Positions 26,322-36,314 are shown, counted from the first letter of the stretch. The stretch: 64,000 nucleotides of DNA from Saprospiraceae bacterium (GCA_016714785.1 JADKCC010000061.1:1-64000), one strand, 5' to 3'. Numbers and translations: made by a program. The notes: generated by a model from the sequence alone, not told the origin.

Positions 26322-26663
26322 ATGACAAATTCATTAAAAAACTCAGTTCAACTAATTGGAAACATTGGTAAAGATGTAATTCTATCTACCTTTGAGAAAG
26401 GTACAAAAAAAGCGTCTTTAGTTATTGCCACCAATGATTTTTACACAAATAACAAAGGAGAAAAAATCAAACAAACCGAGTGGCACAACCTTGTGGCCTG
26501 GGGCAAAACAGCGGAAATGATGTCTGAATCCCTTTCAAAAGGAAACGAGATAGCCATCCAAGGAAAATTGAGCAACCGATCTTATGAAGATAAAGAAGGA
26601 GTGACTAGGTACATTACAGAAATTGTGGTCAATGAATTTTATAAACTCAATAGACTAGCCTAA
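26322..26663 (+). CDS. Single-stranded DNA-binding protein, short form 2
   Basis: A 113-residue paralogue of the preceding gene with the same OB-fold motifs (NSVQLIGNIGKDVIL, KQTEWHNLVAWGKTAEMM, GNEIAIQGKLSNRSYEDK). It stops right after the fold (NEFYKLNRLA), so it lacks any acidic tail or PF tip and should not recruit SSB partners in the normal way. It may co-assemble with the first copy. A hairpin terminator lies about 120 bp after the stop. Confidence 0.9.
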   Translation: MTNSLKNSVQLIGNIGKDVILSTFEKGTKKASLVIATNDFYTNNKGEKIKQTEWHNLVAWGKTAEMMSESLSKGNEIAIQGKLSNRSYEDKEGVTRYITEIVVNEFYKLNRLA

Positions 26664-26782
26664 TTAATCTAGGTTGCCATACAAAATGTTCTGTAAATCT
26701 GTCGTGAATGGATGCGTAATTTCTTAAGCCCGAGCTGTCCTAAAATAAATAATGACAGATATTCCTTATGGTCTTTTTAGAC

Positions 26783-26836
26783 GGAAAATGACTTGAGAAT
26801 AATATTAATAGTATTTTCTCAAGTCTATTTTCCATC
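26783..26836 (+). terminator. Hairpin terminator after the ssb pair
   Basis: Near-perfect inverted repeat GACGGAAAATGACTTGAGAA / TTCTCAAGTCTATTTTCCATC with an AT-rich loop, followed by a T-rich run. Confidence 0.65.
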
Positions 26837-26894
26837 TTTTTGTGTTTTTGTTTTACAGCATATCAACTAAATTATTTACTTTTACATCGTAATC

Positions 26895-29800
26895 ATGATT
26901 TATAAAATGGAAATAAATGAGCAAGTTCAGGAATTAGTAGATCAGGTTACAAAGATCAAAACAAATATCTCTTGGACAGACTTTCAAAAAGACAAAGCCT
27001 ATTTTGAAGTGTTCATCCTTTTGCTTGAACTGGCCACAAAAGAAGAAAAACTCAATTTTACCACATTGTTTTCTAGATTAGCATTTGTCGGTGCTAGATA
27101 CCAGTTGCAACCTACAACCATGCATTATAGCCACATCTTTAGAAAGGCGCACGAACAAGGTATGATAAGGAAAGATAAAGAAGCGCTTTATACGAAGTTA
27201 GGTCTTTTTGTTAATAATAAATTGTTATCAGAAATCTTTAAATACCCAATATCCACCTCAGATATTACCGTCGATAAAGACATATTTGAACATTTTAGCA
27301 AAAAAAAGGAAAAATTTATTGGATTCAGAGCTGTAGTTGAAGCGGTACTCTTTGAGATCAATCCAGATCAAAAAACATTTTCATTTTATGACGAAGAAGA
27401 TCCTGTCACTGAAAAAACTGGATTATATGATATTCACGATAAAAATGAACTCTTCAATGGTAATATTGAGTCACTTAGACGCACATTTAGACTGCCCATA
27501 CATATCAATCTTATAGACACTGATATCAGAGAAGATGGTGTTTATTTACCTACAGCTATCATTGTTCAGCCAGACCATTTAGTAGATGTAACAGCTGTAT
27601 CGGAGTGCTTTAAAGATTTCGGAGCTGAACCTTTTTTGTATCTTTTGTCTAAATTCAAACAGGCAGAAGCTACAGCACCTCTAATGATCGGAAATTTGGT
27701 AAATTTTATGCTCGACGAACTCATTTCTGAGCCAGAAGTTACTTTCAATAATTTGTTAACCAAAATGTTCCACACCAATCCATTGGGTTTTGCCATTTTG
27801 GACGACCACGATGTAAAAGATGTAATAAATAAACTGAAAGAACATTTTAAAAATCTACAGTTTGCTGTTTTGCAAGAATTTAAAAGATTTGATATAAAAA
27901 GTAAAAATATATTTCTCGAACCATCATTCTACTCCCGAGATTATGGCATTCAAGGACGTTTAGATCTATTACACCAAAAAGATGGAAAACAAATATATGA
28001 CATTATTGAGTTAAAAAGTGGAAAGACATTCAAACCCAATGTCTATGGTATCAATGCAAGTCACTATATACAAACATTATTATATGATCTAATGATAAGA
28101 TCTACCTTTCACACAAAGGTCAAATCATCCAATTATATACTATACTCAAAAGAAGAAAAACCGTTACGTTTTGCTCCACCCGTCCGAGCACAACAATATG
28201 AAGCTATGAAATTGCGCAATGACCTATTGGCAATTGACCAAAAACTAAAAAATATTCCATACGACAACAGTATCCTTACATATATCAGACCAGAAAATTT
28301 CACCAAACTTAAAGGGTTTAATATTTCAGACATTATAAATTTTCATAATATTTATTCTACTTTATCTTTGATAGAAAAAGGATATTTCAATCACTACACT
28401 GCCTTTATTTCAAGAGAACAAAGCCTTTCAAAAACAGGTGAACACGGTATTAATAAATCCAACGGTCATGCTGCGCTATGGTTAGAATCTGATGATGAAA
28501 AATTAGAAAGGTTTTCGTTATTATCACATCTAGAAATTATAGACAACCAATCAGGAAGTCAAGAAGCTTGTATAACTTTCAGAAGACCACAAGTGGATGA
28601 TATTTTGGTCAACTTTAGAATAGGAGACATAGGAGTCCTCTACCCTATTACCGAAGATAACCATAGAGCTGTTTTAAAAAATCAGATTTTCAAATGCACT
28701 ATCACAGAACTAACAACTGAAAAAGTAGAAATCAGACTCAGAGCAAAGCAAAATAACCAACAGATGTTTGAACATTTCAAATATTGGAATTTAGAGCAAG
28801 ATAGTTTAGATAGCAGTTTCAATGCAATGTACAAAAGTCTTGCTAGCTGGGCTTCTGCTTCTATGGAGTATAGGTCTTTAATATTAGGACTTAGAAAGCC
28901 AACTTTCAAATCAATTAAACAAAATTATAGTTTCGATTCGCAAGTCACTACAAATCAAGCTCTTTTATTGAATAAAATATTGACGAGTGAAGATTATTTT
29001 TTATTATGGGGACCTCCTGGAACAGGCAAGACAAGTATCATGCTTAAAAACTTGGTAAAACATCTTTATGAAAATACGAATGAGACAATATTACTACTAG
29101 CATATACCAATCGGGCAGTAGATGAGATTTGTGAAGCTATCCTAAGTATTGGTGAATCATTTAAAAACCACTTTTTAAGGCTAGGCAGCAGGCTTTCTAC
29201 AGCAGAAAGGTTTGCACCTAATTTATTAGATCAAATCATAAAAAAGACCAATACACGTCAGGAAATCATCCAAATACTAGCAGACAATAGAATATATGTT
29301 GCTACTGTTTCTAGCATTGTGAGTAAAACTGAACTCTTCCTTCTTAAAAATTTCGACACTGTCATTATTGATGAAGCATCTCAAATTTTAGAGCCCATGC
29401 TTGTCGGATTACTATCCAAATTTAAAAGATTTGTCTTGATAGGAGACCATAAACAACTGCCAGCGGTGGTAGTACAAGATGGAGAAAGTAGCAAGATCAA
29501 AGACGAAAGCCTCCGAAATATTGGAATAATTGATACGCGCATATCCCTATTTGAGCGCCTATATATGCAAGTTAGAAAAAATGAATGGCAAGATGCTTAC
29601 GGTATTTTAGAACAACAAGGAAGGATGCACCAAGCTTTAATGGCATTCGTCAACAATCAGTTTTATGAAAATAGGCTCCAATTATTACCTGGCTTAACTA
29701 GACAAACAAGTTCACAATTTTTAATACCTGAAAATGATAAACTAAGATATCTTGGCCATAGAATGTTGTATATTCCATCAGAAATTGATGAAGATATCAA

Positions 29801-30218
29801 TTGGAAAACTAATAAAAATGAAGCCGAAACAGTCGTAAAAACACTTTTAGATTTGATAGAATTATATAAAACAAATGGCAAAACAATAAATCCTGATTCA
29901 ATTGGCATCATTACTCCATATCGAGCTCAGATCGCACTTATAAGGAAATATATGGAGGTTATTCCTTTAGAAGTTAGCCATAAAATCACTGTAGATACTG
30001 TGGAAAGATATCAAGGCGGCGCAAGAGATATTATTATTATCTCATTTTGTGTCAATCGACTCAGTCAGCTAGATGCTCTTATTTCTCTATCCCAAGAAGG
30101 TATAGATCGAAAACTTAACGTAGCATTAACTAGAGCGAAAGAACAAATCATACTCATAGGCAACAATGAGATACTTACAAAAAACCCAGTTTATAAAGTA
30201 TTGATTGAGTCTGTCTAG
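26895..30218 (+). CDS. Dna2-like nuclease-helicase (PD-(D/E)XK + superfamily 1B)
   Basis: A 1107-residue protein. The middle part carries a PD-(D/E)XK nuclease core with D357 (GRLDLL) and E372...K374 (IIELKSGK). The C-terminal half is an SF1 helicase of the Upf1/Dna2 type: G706PPGTGKT (Walker A), IIDEASQ (Walker B), LEQQGRMH, DTVERYQGGARD and NVALTRAKE. The nuclease region has no cysteines, so the iron-sulfur cluster typical of Dna2/Cas4/AddB is absent. It probably processes DNA ends or flaps. Short SSB genes lie immediately upstream. A shorter start at 26907 is possible. Confidence 0.88.
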   Translation: MIYKMEINEQVQELVDQVTKIKTNISWTDFQKDKAYFEVFILLLELATKEEKLNFTTLFSRLAFVGARYQLQPTTMHYSHIFRKAHEQGMIRKDKEALYTKLGLFVNNKLLSEIFKYPISTSDITVDKDIFEHFSKKKEKFIGFRAVVEAVLFEINPDQKTFSFYDEEDPVTEKTGLYDIHDKNELFNGNIESLRRTFRLPIHINLIDTDIREDGVYLPTAIIVQPDHLVDVTAVSECFKDFGAEPFLYLLSKFKQAEATAPLMIGNLVNFMLDELISEPEVTFNNLLTKMFHTNPLGFAILDDHDVKDVINKLKEHFKNLQFAVLQEFKRFDIKSKNIFLEPSFYSRDYGIQGRLDLLHQKDGKQIYDIIELKSGKTFKPNVYGINASHYIQTLLYDLMIRSTFHTKVKSSNYILYSKEEKPLRFAPPVRAQQYEAMKLRNDLLAIDQKLKNIPYDNSILTYIRPENFTKLKGFNISDIINFHNIYSTLSLIEKGYFNHYTAFISREQSLSKTGEHGINKSNGHAALWLESDDEKLERFSLLSHLEIIDNQSGSQEACITFRRPQVDDILVNFRIGDIGVLYPITEDNHRAVLKNQIFKCTITELTTEKVEIRLRAKQNNQQMFEHFKYWNLEQDSLDSSFNAMYKSLASWASASMEYRSLILGLRKPTFKSIKQNYSFDSQVTTNQALLLNKILTSEDYFLLWGPPGTGKTSIMLKNLVKHLYENTNETILLLAYTNRAVDEICEAILSIGESFKNHFLRLGSRLSTAERFAPNLLDQIIKKTNTRQEIIQILADNRIYVATVSSIVSKTELFLLKNFDTVIIDEASQILEPMLVGLLSKFKRFVLIGDHKQLPAVVVQDGESSKIKDESLRNIGIIDTRISLFERLYMQVRKNEWQDAYGILEQQGRMHQALMAFVNNQFYENRLQLLPGLTRQTSSQFLIPENDKLRYLGHRMLYIPSEIDEDINWKTNKNEAETVVKTLLDLIELYKTNGKTINPDSIGIITPYRAQIALIRKYMEVIPLEVSHKITVDTVERYQGGARDIIIISFCVNRLSQLDALISLSQEGIDRKLNVALTRAKEQIILIGNNEILTKNPVYKVLIESV

Positions 30219-30285
30219 GTTTTATAAAGTATTGATAGCTAATCAAAACAATAGATAACTCAATGAAATACCAAAATTTTCATAA

Positions 30286-30327
30286 AGTGACAGTCTATTA
30301 AAATGTTTAATTTTAATGACTGCCACT
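30286..30327. terminator. Bidirectional hairpin terminator
   Basis: AGTGACAGTCTATTAAAAT / ATTTTAATGACTGCCACT forms a long stem with two mismatches and a 5-base loop. It lies between the convergent Dna2-like and S41 genes. Confidence 0.7.
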
Positions 30328-30360
30328 TATATTATTTTGACTGATCACTCGCAGCCAATC

Positions 30361-32475
30361 TTAAGGTTTAGTCTTTCTGCTCATCGCATTTATCGTATCT
30401 AATGTATATAATAGCACTTCATCTTTTTCATTATCGAGAGATTGGGAGTAAAGATAATCAGGTTTTATACCATACCCAAAATCTCCTTTTGTCGAGTTAG
30501 AAATCACTTGATAATGGGCAATATTTATATTCATCTTACTATTTGGCAAGATCAAGTTATAAATAATCATAGCGTTCGTACTACTTTCTGTACCCCCGGT
30601 TTCTGCTCCATACATCAATGCGCCATTTTCATGTAATTGTGCTGTCACTAACGACGATTGTGAAAAAGTAATGCCGTTGTTGATAACATGGACTTTACCT
30701 GAGAACAAATTTTTACTAGGTTTATAAGTGAATGTTCGCACTTTTCGACCTTCTACTTTATATTTTTTGGGCTTCAAAGAAAATGCGAACTCTGTCAACT
30801 TGCTCCATTTTCCTAATTTCATATAATCATTTTTCTCCTTGATAGAACTAGACTTTTGAAAATTGAATTCAAATTTTTTGGATGTCAAATAAGTTAAAAA
30901 ATGATTGCCGTGGCCGAAATATCCACCTCCATTATCACGCAAATCAACCAGCAAATTTACACCATGAAATTGAGTGAGATATTGGAATACTTGTTTATAA
31001 TACTTTTTAAACTCCTTCCTATCATCAAAACTATTAATATCTAAATAAGCTATTTTATTGATTGAATCAAAATAAAATGAACTCCATTTATTGCTAAATA
31101 TTTTTTTTAAATTTTCAGGCATTTTAGTTTGTGGTTTGTCTTTCAATCTCTTATTAGTTGGATTAAGATCGATAGTTTTCAAATCCCCTGATTTTGTTTT
31201 AAACACAATAGAAAACTTTTTTTGAAACCCATATAAAAATAGAAAGTAATTCCTAAACTTTCTGATACTCATCTCATTTGCAAATGATAGTGTATTGCCA
31301 TCACGTTCTTGAATCATAATCATCTGCTGCAAGATTTCTTGTATTGACATGTTATTGATACTAATTAGCTCATCATTTATATTGATATCGAATACATCAA
31401 TTGTAGTATTATTGATGTACACTTTGTTTTCAATTCTTTTAATATCAAACGGCAACAACAAGTTTTTCCCCTTTACAGCCGAATACCAATCGTCAGATAA
31501 TATGCCGTAAGTGTGCCCACATTTTAGCTGTGCTATGAGTTTCTTTGAAAGAATGCAAAATTCCATCTCAGTAAGACTATCTGGAAATTCTGTACGCTGT
31601 TTGTTATAGAATGTGTTGTATTCTTGCTCATTAGTATATAAAAAAGGCGTTGGGTGATAGTTTTTAATAGAAGAAAATAATACTTCGTGATCTTCTAACA
31701 TTTGTTTTTTTGTAAGTAGCTTTACTTTTATACTATCATTAATTTGAAATTTTGGAGTTTGGGCAAATATACCTCCCATACAACCTAATGCCAAAACAAA
31801 ACTGAATATTAAAGACATCCTATACGCTGTCATGCTAGATTTCATTTTTTTATCAATCCTTTTACTGGTATAATAAATCAAAATGCCTCCAATAATACCT
31901 GGTGCAAACCAACTAATTACGCCAGGTAAAAAGTTATTGACCACCACAAAAGCAGTCACTGAAGCGATGTATCCACCAGACATATTCCCTATATGCATTT
32001 TGAGCCAGTTGTTTCTGACTTGCTCAGCATTGCGAAGGTCAAGCAAATTCTTGATTGCAAATATCATTCCCACAAGACCAAATACACCAGCCACGATATG
32101 AAATGATTTAGAAATTATCAATGGAACCATGACCATCAAAACACAAGTAACTAACATAACAATATGTATGATTCTATCTGTGTTGAAAACATGCATCGGT
32201 AATTTGTATCGAATAGCTCTTTTGCCAATGATGATAAAATAGCCACTAAATATACCCACCGCAAATAAAAATGGATTGGAATGTTCTGGCATGTTTGCAG
32301 CGATAAGAGATAGTAAGATAGAACCACCAAGACTATAATAAAAGATCCGTCCACTTTGAATATGTGGCTGACTACCTTTTTTTGTGATGGCAGCAATAAA
32401 ACCTGCTATTAGAGAAATACCACCAAGTGTTGCGTGGGCAATGATTAAAATTTTGAAAAGTTCTGTGTTGTTCAT
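30361..32475 (-). CDS. Fusion of a DUF2306-like membrane domain to an S41-type peptidase
   Basis: A 704-residue protein. Residues 1-205 form about seven hydrophobic helices resembling DUF2306-like membrane proteins (ILIIAHATLGGISLIAGF, SGGYIASVTAFVV). At residues 212-240 an internal segment, MKSSMTAYRMSLIFSFVLALG, looks like a former signal peptide. After it comes a C-terminal-processing-peptidase-like S41 domain with YLDINSFDD, LLVDLRDNGGGY and NNGITFSQSSLVTAQ; the last holds the candidate nucleophile Ser. The domain order suggests fusion of a membrane protein gene and an exported peptidase gene. The peptidase would lie on the outer side of the inner membrane. Confidence 0.75.
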   Translation of the reverse strand: MNNTELFKILIIAHATLGGISLIAGFIAAITKKGSQPHIQSGRIFYYSLGGSILLSLIAANMPEHSNPFLFAVGIFSGYFIIIGKRAIRYKLPMHVFNTDRIIHIVMLVTCVLMVMVPLIISKSFHIVAGVFGLVGMIFAIKNLLDLRNAEQVRNNWLKMHIGNMSGGYIASVTAFVVVNNFLPGVISWFAPGIIGGILIYYTSKRIDKKMKSSMTAYRMSLIFSFVLALGCMGGIFAQTPKFQINDSIKVKLLTKKQMLEDHEVLFSSIKNYHPTPFLYTNEQEYNTFYNKQRTEFPDSLTEMEFCILSKKLIAQLKCGHTYGILSDDWYSAVKGKNLLLPFDIKRIENKVYINNTTIDVFDININDELISINNMSIQEILQQMIMIQERDGNTLSFANEMSIRKFRNYFLFLYGFQKKFSIVFKTKSGDLKTIDLNPTNKRLKDKPQTKMPENLKKIFSNKWSSFYFDSINKIAYLDINSFDDRKEFKKYYKQVFQYLTQFHGVNLLVDLRDNGGGYFGHGNHFLTYLTSKKFEFNFQKSSSIKEKNDYMKLGKWSKLTEFAFSLKPKKYKVEGRKVRTFTYKPSKNLFSGKVHVINNGITFSQSSLVTAQLHENGALMYGAETGGTESSTNAMIIYNLILPNSKMNINIAHYQVISNSTKGDFGYGIKPDYLYSQSLDNEKDEVLLYTLDTINAMSRKTKP

Positions 32476-32692
32476 AACGATTTTTTTTGTTTAATTAAAT
32501 TTTGATGCAGCAAAGATGCAGGAGAAAATATAAGTAAAAAAATCGAAGGGACTTATGGCAAAGTTTTGTGGCGAATGGTAAGGTTAGCAGTTTGACCTAA
32601 TGTTTGCATTTTAACACAAGATGATTGATATTCTGATAGTTATGATTTACAATAGGATATTTATTTGTTTTTTTTTATCCGAAGTTTATTTT

Positions 32693-33523
32693 TCAAATTA
32701 GTATTTTTACTTTCTCTACCATGGCTCGAGACACAGGAATTTTGATATCAATGTCCATCAGACCAATTTTTGTATTGGTAATATTTCCTTCAATTACAGC
32801 AATTTTAGTTGGATTGATGATGAATGACCGGTGACATCTTAAAAAAAGAGAACCGATCTGCAGCTCTATGTCGCTCAATGTATTTCTCATCATTCTTTTG
32901 ATGATTTTACCATTTTCATTGAGAAATAGAATGACGTAATTGTCTTCAGATTTAACTAAATAGAGATTTTCTGGAGCAAGGATGATTTTTTCATTTTTCC
33001 CTGCACCATAGATGGTCAATTGTATATCTTCTGTTTCATGTTCTACTTTTTGGATAGGTGATTCGTCACTAGAAATAAACTTTACTTCTTTGTATTTTTG
33101 ATAAATAAATAACAAATAAACACCCACAGGTACAAGAGAAATCAAAGAAGCGATCTTAAAAAAACTCAAAAACTGTGACCAATCTAAATGTCCAGCAAAC
33201 ATCGCTGCCCAATAGAAGTAACAACTCACTTGGCAAATCAGAATGATGCAAAATAAAAATAACACCTCATCAATAGCCGACCATCTATTTAATCGAGTCT
33301 CACTCACCAAAGCAGAGACACAAAAGTAAATAAATAACCCTGAAACAAATGTAACGACTCCATAACCTACCAATATCCAATATTTGTAAGGATGATCAAA
33401 ATTTGCGGTGCCGAATGGCTGAAAAACGACCAAAATAAACACAATGGTCAAACTAATAGCCGCCATCACATTCAGAAATGAACGCAACGAAGGTTTCGGG
33501 AAAGGTGTCAGACGCAAACTCAT
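32693..33523 (-). CDS. Membrane-bound LytTR-family transcription regulator
   Basis: A 276-residue protein. Four transmembrane helices fill residues about 15-150, followed by a LytTR DNA-binding domain (KIILAPENLYLVKSEDNYVILFLNENGK, LFLRCHRSFIINPTKIAVIEG). It has no response-regulator receiver, so it likely senses membrane or small-molecule signals directly. It could control the S41 fusion gene 217 bp downstream, but the gap and the lack of a shared operator leave this open. Confidence 0.88.
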   Translation of the reverse strand: MSLRLTPFPKPSLRSFLNVMAAISLTIVFILVVFQPFGTANFDHPYKYWILVGYGVVTFVSGLFIYFCVSALVSETRLNRWSAIDEVLFLFCIILICQVSCYFYWAAMFAGHLDWSQFLSFFKIASLISLVPVGVYLLFIYQKYKEVKFISSDESPIQKVEHETEDIQLTIYGAGKNEKIILAPENLYLVKSEDNYVILFLNENGKIIKRMMRNTLSDIELQIGSLFLRCHRSFIINPTKIAVIEGNITNTKIGLMDIDIKIPVSRAMVEKVKILI

Positions 33524-33620
33524 AATACTTTTTGAAGTTTCAAAAGTAGTAAAAAGTATTGGAAATATAGAATGTAATCGGACGTTTGAAAACCAAAATT
33601 ATAAAAGTGAAGGATTGGAA

Positions 33621-33995
33621 TTACTTACTTTTTTTCTTCAATATAAATTTTGTCCTAATTTCGTCATCTTTCATTCGCAGATATTCGGAATCCATCAGTT
33701 CATAACCTATTTTGGCGAGGTGGTTTAGGGCTTCCATATTGCTTTTGAATTCGATATAGTTTCCATTTTCATCGGCTACGCGTTTCAATTTAATATTTAA
33801 AAATTTAGTTTCTTGTCCAAAATCTATCTCAAGGAACGATCGAGTGCTAAATGTGACATTACATGTTTCAGCTTCAATATATTCTGCTTGAATGGAGTCG
33901 AGTGGAAGCCCATTGATGAAATACCTATTGTTAGGCTGTCCTTGTATTGTGAATAAACAGTAGAAAGTGAATAAAAGGGTAAAAAGTGATTTCAT
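33621..33995 (-). CDS. Secreted small protein, unknown
   Basis: A 124-residue protein with a signal peptide (MKSLFTLLFTFYCLFTIQGQ). The mature part contains two beta-alpha blocks (AEYIEAETCNVTFSTRSFLEIDFGQE and MEALNHLAKIGYELMDSEYLRMKDD) similar in outline to small proteins of unknown function in Flavobacteriia-type genomes. It lies upstream of the LytTR gene on the same strand with a 97-bp gap. Confidence 0.65.
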   Translation of the reverse strand: MKSLFTLLFTFYCLFTIQGQPNNRYFINGLPLDSIQAEYIEAETCNVTFSTRSFLEIDFGQETKFLNIKLKRVADENGNYIEFKSNMEALNHLAKIGYELMDSEYLRMKDDEIRTKFILKKKSK

Positions 33996-34263
33996 GATTT
34001 TTTATATTTTTTGGTTATTTTTATGATTCAAAGGTAATGGATAAATGTTTGTGAAATAGTTATCACAGCGTTAAAGATGATTTAAGAAAATGGTAAATGT
34101 AATTTTGATAAGTTATTTGCTGTAAAATACTATCTAATTTCTGAATTCTTGAATTATCGGTAATAAGAGTAGTGGTTCAAGACCATTTTCTATATTAAGG
34201 TATTTGGACTATATTTTTAATTTACAATAAAAAATTATCATCTTTGCAATTCAAATTAGAAAT

Positions 34264-35682
34264 ATGGTAAGTATCCGCAAACTATCAATGAAGTCAATTG
34301 GCCCCTTCGATATTGAAGATTTTGAATTTCAAAAAAGTGAAGATGGTACTGATATACATATCATAGTTGGTCCCAATGGAACTGGTAAAACAACAATTCT
34401 ACATTCATTAGCAGGTGCGTTTGACTATTTTCAGCCTGATCATGCTGAACATGTATCTAATAATATTCATAAAAGATTTGTAAAGTTTAATGGCAAATTT
34501 TCAGAGGATGAAAAAGATTTTGCCACTTCACATTCCCATACTATTTTAGTTAATGATTCTGGAAAAATAATTGATAAAATCGTTAATTATGGTTGTACCC
34601 ATTGTGGGAATATTCATCAAAATTTCGAAAAAACAATTTCACAACAAATTACTAAAAGTGAAAACGGAAATAATTACCAAAACCAACCACAAAACAAAGA
34701 CTTATTATATTATAAAAATGCCATAAAGTCTAAGGATTTAATAGGTAAAAAATTAAAATTTGCTGCTTTTGGTTATTCAGGTTACAGATTTATTGAGACA
34801 GAGGAAGTACAAATAAAAGAAAAAGAAAATTTTAATCCATTACATTTAGCACTAGAGTTTGTCAAAAGAAAAGATGGTTCAGAAAAAGAATTTAACCTGT
34901 CAAATTGGATAGTTTCCACATACTCTAAAGCTGCTATACAAGAAGTCAATAATAACAAAGAATTAGCTTCAAAATTGAGACATGGAATTAATAAATTGAT
35001 TGATTGTATCAACGATTTAACAGATAATGAATTTTCAATTAAAATTGAAACAAGCCCTTGGTTTGTAAATATTTCATATTGTGGAAACAATTTAGAGTTT
35101 GACGTACTACCTGATGGACTTAGGTCCATCTTGAGTTGGTTAGGTGATTTGTTAATGCGATTGGACGTTATTCCGTGGGAAGATGATACTTTACTTACAA
35201 CTGAACAAAATATTCTACTTTTTCTTGACGAGATAGAAGTGCATCTACACCCTACTTGGCAATATAAGATTTTAAATATGCTTAAAAAATTGTTACCCAA
35301 TGCTCAGATTTTTATTACTACACATTCACCATTTATTATTAATTCTATTGACAATGCTAAGATTTATGTCCTTGAATTAGATAATTGCAAATCTAAATTA
35401 AAAGAAGTCCTAAATTCTGAAACAGGTTGGTCTATAGAATATGTTTTGGAATACATTTTAAATACAAAAAATCGATTTGGATATGAGACAACGGTTGATT
35501 TAAAAAGATTTAACGAAATCGCCCAAGAAATTTCAACTAAAGATTTTAATAAGGAAGATGAGTTTAAGCAGTTAATAAAAAAATTAGTTAATGATGGAGA
35601 AGAGGTCACTTCTATTATTGCGCCAAAGTTGTTTAGACTTGAGAAAGTAACAGGGAAAAAATACCTTGAATGGAAAGAATAG
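34264..35682 (+). CDS. AAA (ABC-type) ATPase, PtuA-like component of a Septu-like cassette
   Basis: A 472-residue RecF/SMC-like ATPase. The Walker A motif is G36PNGTGKT, the Walker B motif is FLDEIEVHLHP (D322 E323), and the H-loop is TTHSPF. A CxxC pair (C111, C114 in YGCTHCGN) sits in the insertion between the ATPase halves. The last 13 bases overlap the start of an HNH-nuclease gene. An ATPase paired with a coupled HNH nuclease matches the PtuA-PtuB arrangement of the Septu anti-phage system. A short leader with CATCTTTG (-7 type, 34239-34246) precedes it. No reverse transcriptase is nearby, so it is not a retron. Confidence 0.78.
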   Translation: MVSIRKLSMKSIGPFDIEDFEFQKSEDGTDIHIIVGPNGTGKTTILHSLAGAFDYFQPDHAEHVSNNIHKRFVKFNGKFSEDEKDFATSHSHTILVNDSGKIIDKIVNYGCTHCGNIHQNFEKTISQQITKSENGNNYQNQPQNKDLLYYKNAIKSKDLIGKKLKFAAFGYSGYRFIETEEVQIKEKENFNPLHLALEFVKRKDGSEKEFNLSNWIVSTYSKAAIQEVNNNKELASKLRHGINKLIDCINDLTDNEFSIKIETSPWFVNISYCGNNLEFDVLPDGLRSILSWLGDLLMRLDVIPWEDDTLLTTEQNILLFLDEIEVHLHPTWQYKILNMLKKLLPNAQIFITTHSPFIINSIDNAKIYVLELDNCKSKLKEVLNSETGWSIEYVLEYILNTKNRFGYETTVDLKRFNEIAQEISTKDFNKEDEFKQLIKKLVNDGEEVTSIIAPKLFRLEKVTGKKYLEWKE

Positions 35683-36300
35683 TAAGACCAAAAATTGAAG
35701 ACATTCCATCATTGGCAGGCTACGCTGAAACATTACAATCATATAATGAAGGCTGTGTTGAAGGGACAAAAAAATGGGAATCTAGTGGAAAACTCTATAA
35801 TTTATTGAAAGAAAGCCTTCGTGCAATTTCAGAGTCCCACTGTTCGTTTTGTGATGGATTTCCACTTGATGATACATCAAGGGAGACAATAGAACATTAT
35901 TATCCAAAAGCAAAAACCGAATATCCTGAAAAGACTTATGATTGGGAAAACCTTTTTTATTGTTGCGACAAATGTCAATCAATGGCAAATAAACATAAAC
36001 CATTTCAAGTTACCTTAAAACCTGATGATGTTGATTATCATTTTGATAGATCACTTTTGGTTTGATGCAGAAGATGGTTTTGTCAAACTAAATAATGAAG
36101 ATGATGAAAATGCAAGGATTTTTTTAGAAAGATATGGGATAAATAAAAGACCAGAAAAAATTATTGCTCGAAGGAATAGATATAATGAGTTATTTAAACT
36201 TTATAAAGATATTTCTCATGATAACTTAGAAACTGAAAGATTGAGAGAAGGCCAAAGATATATTTTTGATCTATATTTGAAAGTGAGAAGCCTACTTTAA
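35670..36300 (+). CDS. HNH endonuclease, PtuB-like, frameshifted
   Basis: Two overlapping frames join into one protein of about 210 residues. The first frame (35670-36065) carries the HNH/zinc motif C58xxC61 (CSFCDG), H76 (IEHYYPKAK), and C98/C99xxC102 (FYCCDKCQ). The second frame (about 36052-36300) continues with FWFDAEDGFVKLNNED and a helical tail. A single extra base near 36042-36051 explains the break: skipping it gives FDRHFWFDAEDG, a typical PtuB-like continuation. Either the gene is inactivated or the base is a sequencing error. It is translationally coupled to the ATPase. A terminator follows directly. Confidence 0.72.
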
Positions 36301-36314
36301 CATTATTAACAAAA

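Noticed and set aside
34020..34263. Retron ncRNA or reverse transcriptase upstream of the Septu-like ATPase
   Set aside because: No RT ORF is present and no extended paired RNA structure with a retron-like layout was noticed by eye.
36025..36300. Separate small gene after the HNH nuclease
   Set aside because: Its frame continues the nuclease after a one-base shift, and its first ten residues are overlap translation.
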